Of a stretch of 64,000 nucleotides of DNA, positions 60,035 through 64,000 are shown in pieces. The stretch is taken from positions 24,652,251-24,716,250 of the forward strand of contig NC_133941.1 of assembly GCF_031877795.1 (NCBI RefSeq), in the 5' to 3' direction. The notes under the pieces were generated by a model, which searched no databases, had not been told where the DNA came from, and was given only the letters and a program-made list of their open reading frames with translations. This DNA is from Strix aluco (Eukaryota > Chordata > Aves > Strigiformes > Strigidae). The stretch's first letter is position 1; each line of letters starts with the position of its first letter. The translations under genes and the position numbers were made by a program.

Positions 60035-63000
60035 CTGGAAAAACAAACCAACCCCAAAATGATGTTGATTTGGTCAGCTACAATTAAATTTCAAAATTTT
60101 ATCTTTCCTTATGTGCAATAATCAATTAGATTCTATTCAAACAGAAACTCTTCCTCCCTGCCCCCTGAAATAAAATTACAGAAAACCAAGTTATTTACAC
60201 AATAATTAATTTTGTTTTCTTGCTTCTCTTACAAATTCTCACCCTTGACTCAAAAGTTAATGAGCAAGCAGGGAAAGCAGCACTCACACCTATGTGGTCT
60301 CACTGGCTGTAAGCAACAGCCAAAAGTTTTCCAGATCAGAAGTCAATGCCTGAATCTGTTAACACTTAAACAAGAAGGGCCTTTTCACAAGAGAAAGGCA
60401 GATTCAGATGACTCCAGATGTTGTTATTTGGACATGTATTTGTTGCTGCTTTTCAACAGACCTTTTCTTTGTGCCCTTTATGCCTAGTGCAATAATTTGG
60501 AATATGTTATAATGAATCCCCTTTGGAGAGAGACATTGAATTAAAGCTCAAATGAAATCCAGGATCCCAGGTAGAAAGAAATAGCAACTGTGGTTGACTT
60601 ATAAGATGTTCCCTCCCCTCAGCCCCAAGACTTATGCAAGACCTTAAAGAAAAACTTTAACCCCCCCCCCATTATTGTTTCAGGATAGATAAGAAGTAAA
60701 AATCAATATATTGGTGTAGTGTGAGCTTTAGATCTTTTGTGAGTATATACAGACACTTCAGTAAATTGAGCTAGCACATATCCGGCTATGTGAATGGCTC
60801 ACTGTACTTAGCTCTTATTTTTTCCAATATTATTTTCCTTCAAGCCACATCTTTAAATACTTAATTAAAAGAAAGTGAAAAATATGTTCTAAAACATTAA
60901 CAGAAATATCATCAGAGATAGGCAAACAGGCAATATAGTTGCCTATAAAACCATCCAGATATTTAGTAGCTGTACCTGTGAAGTGACACGATGATTTTCC
61001 AAACAGTTCTAAATTGGCACAAAACAAACATGAGCTCATGAAAGAGGCAGCCTATCAATTCAGGTAGTTAGGTTATGGTGTCTTATTTCTGTTTTCATAT
61101 ATCCAGCAGCCTAGCCAAGAAAGCTTCACCCTCTGGTATACAGACTCAGATTCCCTTCAGTGTTCTCCACTTCTGGTTAGAAACAAGAATGCCAGCAATG
61201 AATAGAATATGGGCTCAGTCCTCTGGTAAGTGTGCAGCAGGAACACACAGAAGTAATACAACGCAGGCATCAACAGCACCTACGGAAAGCTAGGAGATAA
61301 AGGAGAAGTTTGTGGCAGGAGCATATGCCAAGACTTGAATCTGGCATTTTCTGAACACAAACAAATTATCACCTGCAACTGTTAAGACCAAGACATTTAA
61401 ATGATAGCTCCCTCACATGCCAGGTAAAGATTAGTGAAGATTAGACTATGTAAACTTGTCAGTTTATTTTTAGCAGTGAAGAGAAGAGCACTACTTCCCA
61501 GCACACTGAGAAGCTAAAATAAACATTAATTACTAAAACCAGACACTACAGTACAACAATACAAATGAAAAGCTGCTACATTCCCTCTTCCATGCCTGAG
61601 CAAGCACTGGTTCCATCTCTGCACAAACCCAGGGCCATGGGGAAAGATGTGCCACAGGTAGCACAGGCTACAGGCTGACATGAATTCACATCTTAACTTC
61701 TGCTCCTTAATAACTGCAATGAAGACCTCTCGCCTTTGACAGAGAGCCTCCAGCCAAATAATCCAAACTGTTTCAAGTTACAATTGCAAAAATCTCTTGC
61801 ATCAAACCGAGTTTCACACAAATTAGGAGATCCTATCTGTAATTTTCCCCATTCTCGAGTAAGCGAAATGCAATGGAAGACCTCCCACAAATCTACTGGC
61901 AAGCTTCTATCCCCACCATTCCAGTTGCTTTGGTCCTCTTCCTCCCTGGATGATCTAATCTTTGCAGAGGTCAATGCCTGGAAAAATCATTGGAGCCAGT
62001 CTTTTCTGAGGAAAGAATGGTTTCTGTCCAATTCTGCCCGTTTAATTCAGAGCAACAGTAAGAGCTCATTATTTAATGTGAAAGTATTGCCATGCTCTGT
62101 CTAGCACAAGAAAAATCATTCTATTTCAATGTGTCCAGGAAGGCCAGATTTAAAAACAGCTCCCTTGTTTCCTGACTAGAGAAGGAAGATATAATCTAGA
62201 TTTTATTGGCTGTTTAGTAAGCTGTACATTCAGTTTGCTCTTAGCATTTTCTTGTCAAATAAATGTGCGTGCTTGCAAGCTGCAAGGTTAAATTATGTGT
62301 CATGCTCTCATATAACTGTCAAAATGGTGGGATTTTTCTGCAGGAAAGAGAAGCTACTGCATCCTTCTTTGTCAGATTTTTCTATTACCCATACAGAAAG
62401 TGGTATTCATGTATTTTAAGACAGACATTGCACACATTCTCACAGGTGGTGTTTTACAGTTCAAGTCTATACAAAAGGTGAGTTCACCTACTGATAAGTT
62501 TGAACCTTTCTGTGACTCTTGTTGCTTCAGTGGCTTAGTGGCTTCTTCCTTCTCTGAGCAACCCTTGAGCACAGGGGAGAATTCACACCTCCACCCAGAG
62601 CTAATCATATAGCACTTCACAATATCATTACCACTGTGTGGAGAATTGATGGCCATAAAATCTCACTGAGTGTTAATCTACCTGACAAAACCCCTCAGCT
62701 TCTCAACATAGAGATACCCCTGCTGTGCAGAAGCCTCCCACCCATTCTGCCCAGGAAAAGACTGTGATCTGAAAGTGGTTTTGCCTGATCTAAAGGCCAC
62801 AGACCACCCTGCTCCTGCTGCTACAGAGCTTGTCTTCAGCGTTTTCATCCTCTCAGCTTTGCCTCAGAAGACTTTGGCAAGGGGCCCCTCTGAGCAGCAC
62901 TGGTGCTAGGAATAGCAGGGATTTCCTCAGGACCAGTTTGAATTCACACTTGTCTGCATGTCAAAAACACAACTACTGTTCCTCATCACTGCCAAAAGCC

Positions 63001-64000
63001 TGCTCCTTAGCACCTACTTTTCTAGTACAGCCCAGCATATAAAGTTACGTATAATTTGATCCCATGAACGAAAATAATTGAGAAAAAGATCTCAGGTAGC
63101 TTATTCCCTCCTTTGTTTTGGGCACTGCACTGCCTGACCAGAGTTCAGCCTCCCGGTCACCAACCAGAGGCTGCTCTTGCAAGCGAAGTTGTGCCACTAG
63201 CACAGTTTCTGTTAACCTGAACTCCACCAACTCATGAGGTCACGGGTCAGTTTGAGTTCCCCGCTGCAGTAAACGTGCTCACACCTAGTTTTACATGTCA
63301 TTATCATCATCAAGAGTCAAAACTTAGTTTGCCCAAATTTATTACTAATTCTAGGATTAGATTTAGTACATCATGCAATAAATATTTCCAGATATGATCA
63401 TTCCCTTTTGTGTTCTTCATGGGAAGGAGTCACAAAAAAGTATGTAGACTCTTTGGAAGAAATACAGTGTGGTCAGAAAGGATGACAACTCATATACATT
63501 CTGTTGCTGTGAAGGAGAAGAAAATCATAGACTCATTTAGGTTGGAAAAGACTCTTAGGATTTAGAGTCCAACTGTTAACTACCAAGTCCACCAAAATAA
63601 TCAATAAAACATCATCTCTTAGACATTTTATTAAGTATCAACATGAAAATTGGGAAGACTAATCCTCAGACACCTAACTTAACTTAGCGCCTGCTTTGGC
63701 ACTTTTTAGAATGAGGTGCTTCAGCCAATGTTTTTCTCAACACTGCCCTCATACTCACAGCTGTCACCCCAGAAAAGCCAACCTCAAAGCTACATCATCT
63801 AGCCTCGGTACCAGTGGTGAAATTAAGAACTCAAAATATGGACTATAACGTTTTTCTATGCACAAAAAGAAAACTTCCGGTCAATCACTAGACATTAACA
63901 CAACTGACAAGTTACATTATTTAGGCTACAGAGACCAGTAGTTACAAGTTGCTTGTGAAATTCACAGTTGCCCATCTGATTTTAATTGTGTTTCCTTTGC
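60035..64000 (-). other. BICD2: BICD2 intron 2 (partial)
   Basis: This stretch is noncoding up to the window edge. I searched the minus strand for the expected exon 2 peptide (the region with an LKEAFGQ-like and QESASKE-like sequence) and found nothing, so exon 2 lies further right. It contains a C10 run at 60661-60670 and an old CR1 3' end at about 63523-63640. No other gene is visible. Confidence 0.85.
63523..63640 (-). mobile_element. CR1 LINE 3' end fragment (old)
   Basis: The plus strand shows AATCATAGACTCATTTAGGT, then TGGAAAAGACTCTTAGG and GAGTCCAACTGTTAAC, then CCAAGTCCACCA. This is the reverse complement of the CR1 3' end (...TTTTCCAACCTAAATGATTCTATGATT). Mismatches and small deletions are scattered through it, and similarity fades after about 63640. 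It is inside BICD2 intron 2, in the same orientation as the gene. Confidence 0.8.

Overview
This is vertebrate nuclear DNA, almost certainly from a bird. Coding sequence sits in small exons separated by kilobase introns with consensus splice sites, GC is low outside one dense CpG island, and the two recognisable interspersed repeats are CR1 LINE 3' ends, the dominant avian retroposon. No prokaryotic gene organisation, operon, insertion sequence or CRISPR array is present. The species cannot be named from the window alone.

The right half (about 36.06-64.0 kb, minus strand) is the 3' two-thirds of BICD2, the dynein-dynactin cargo adaptor Bicaudal-D2. Exons 3 to 8 can be placed to the base. Exons 3, 4 and 5 are 153, 453 and 1020 nt and all phase 0. 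Exon 6 is 152 nt. Exon 7 carries one C-terminus by read-through, or splices to exon 8, which adds a single Leu codon and a stop. Exons 1 and 2 lie beyond the right edge. Intron 3 has a GC donor instead of GT. The 3' end is set by an AATAAA at 36083-36088 (minus strand) followed by a GU-rich element.

About 17 kb downstream of BICD2 lies a CpG island (about 18.27-20.11 kb). On the minus strand it contains ATG-GAG-CCG-GAC-G followed by a consensus donor, a 13-nt coding first exon. By human 9q22 synteny (BICD2 followed by IPPK, same strand) and by the expected N-terminus, this is best read as IPPK exon 1 (inositol-pentakisphosphate 2-kinase). I could not find IPPK exon 2, so the leftmost 19 kb would be its first intron. 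A broken CR1 copy (about 20.17-20.94 kb) abuts the island.

The rest (most of 1-18 kb, 21-36 kb and the BICD2 introns) shows no gene I can support. It holds homopolymer runs, short tandem repeats, G-rich blocks, two short perfect hairpins, a GC-rich minisatellite near 11.5 kb and one unassigned exon-like minus-strand ORF near 24.2 kb. BICD2 (retrograde transport) and IPPK (InsP6 synthesis) are neighbours by conserved synteny, not a known pathway. I did not find a previously undescribed system. The most interesting signals are the GC-AG intron, the splice donor buried in coding sequence that decides the BICD2 C-terminus, and the tiny IPPK first exon.
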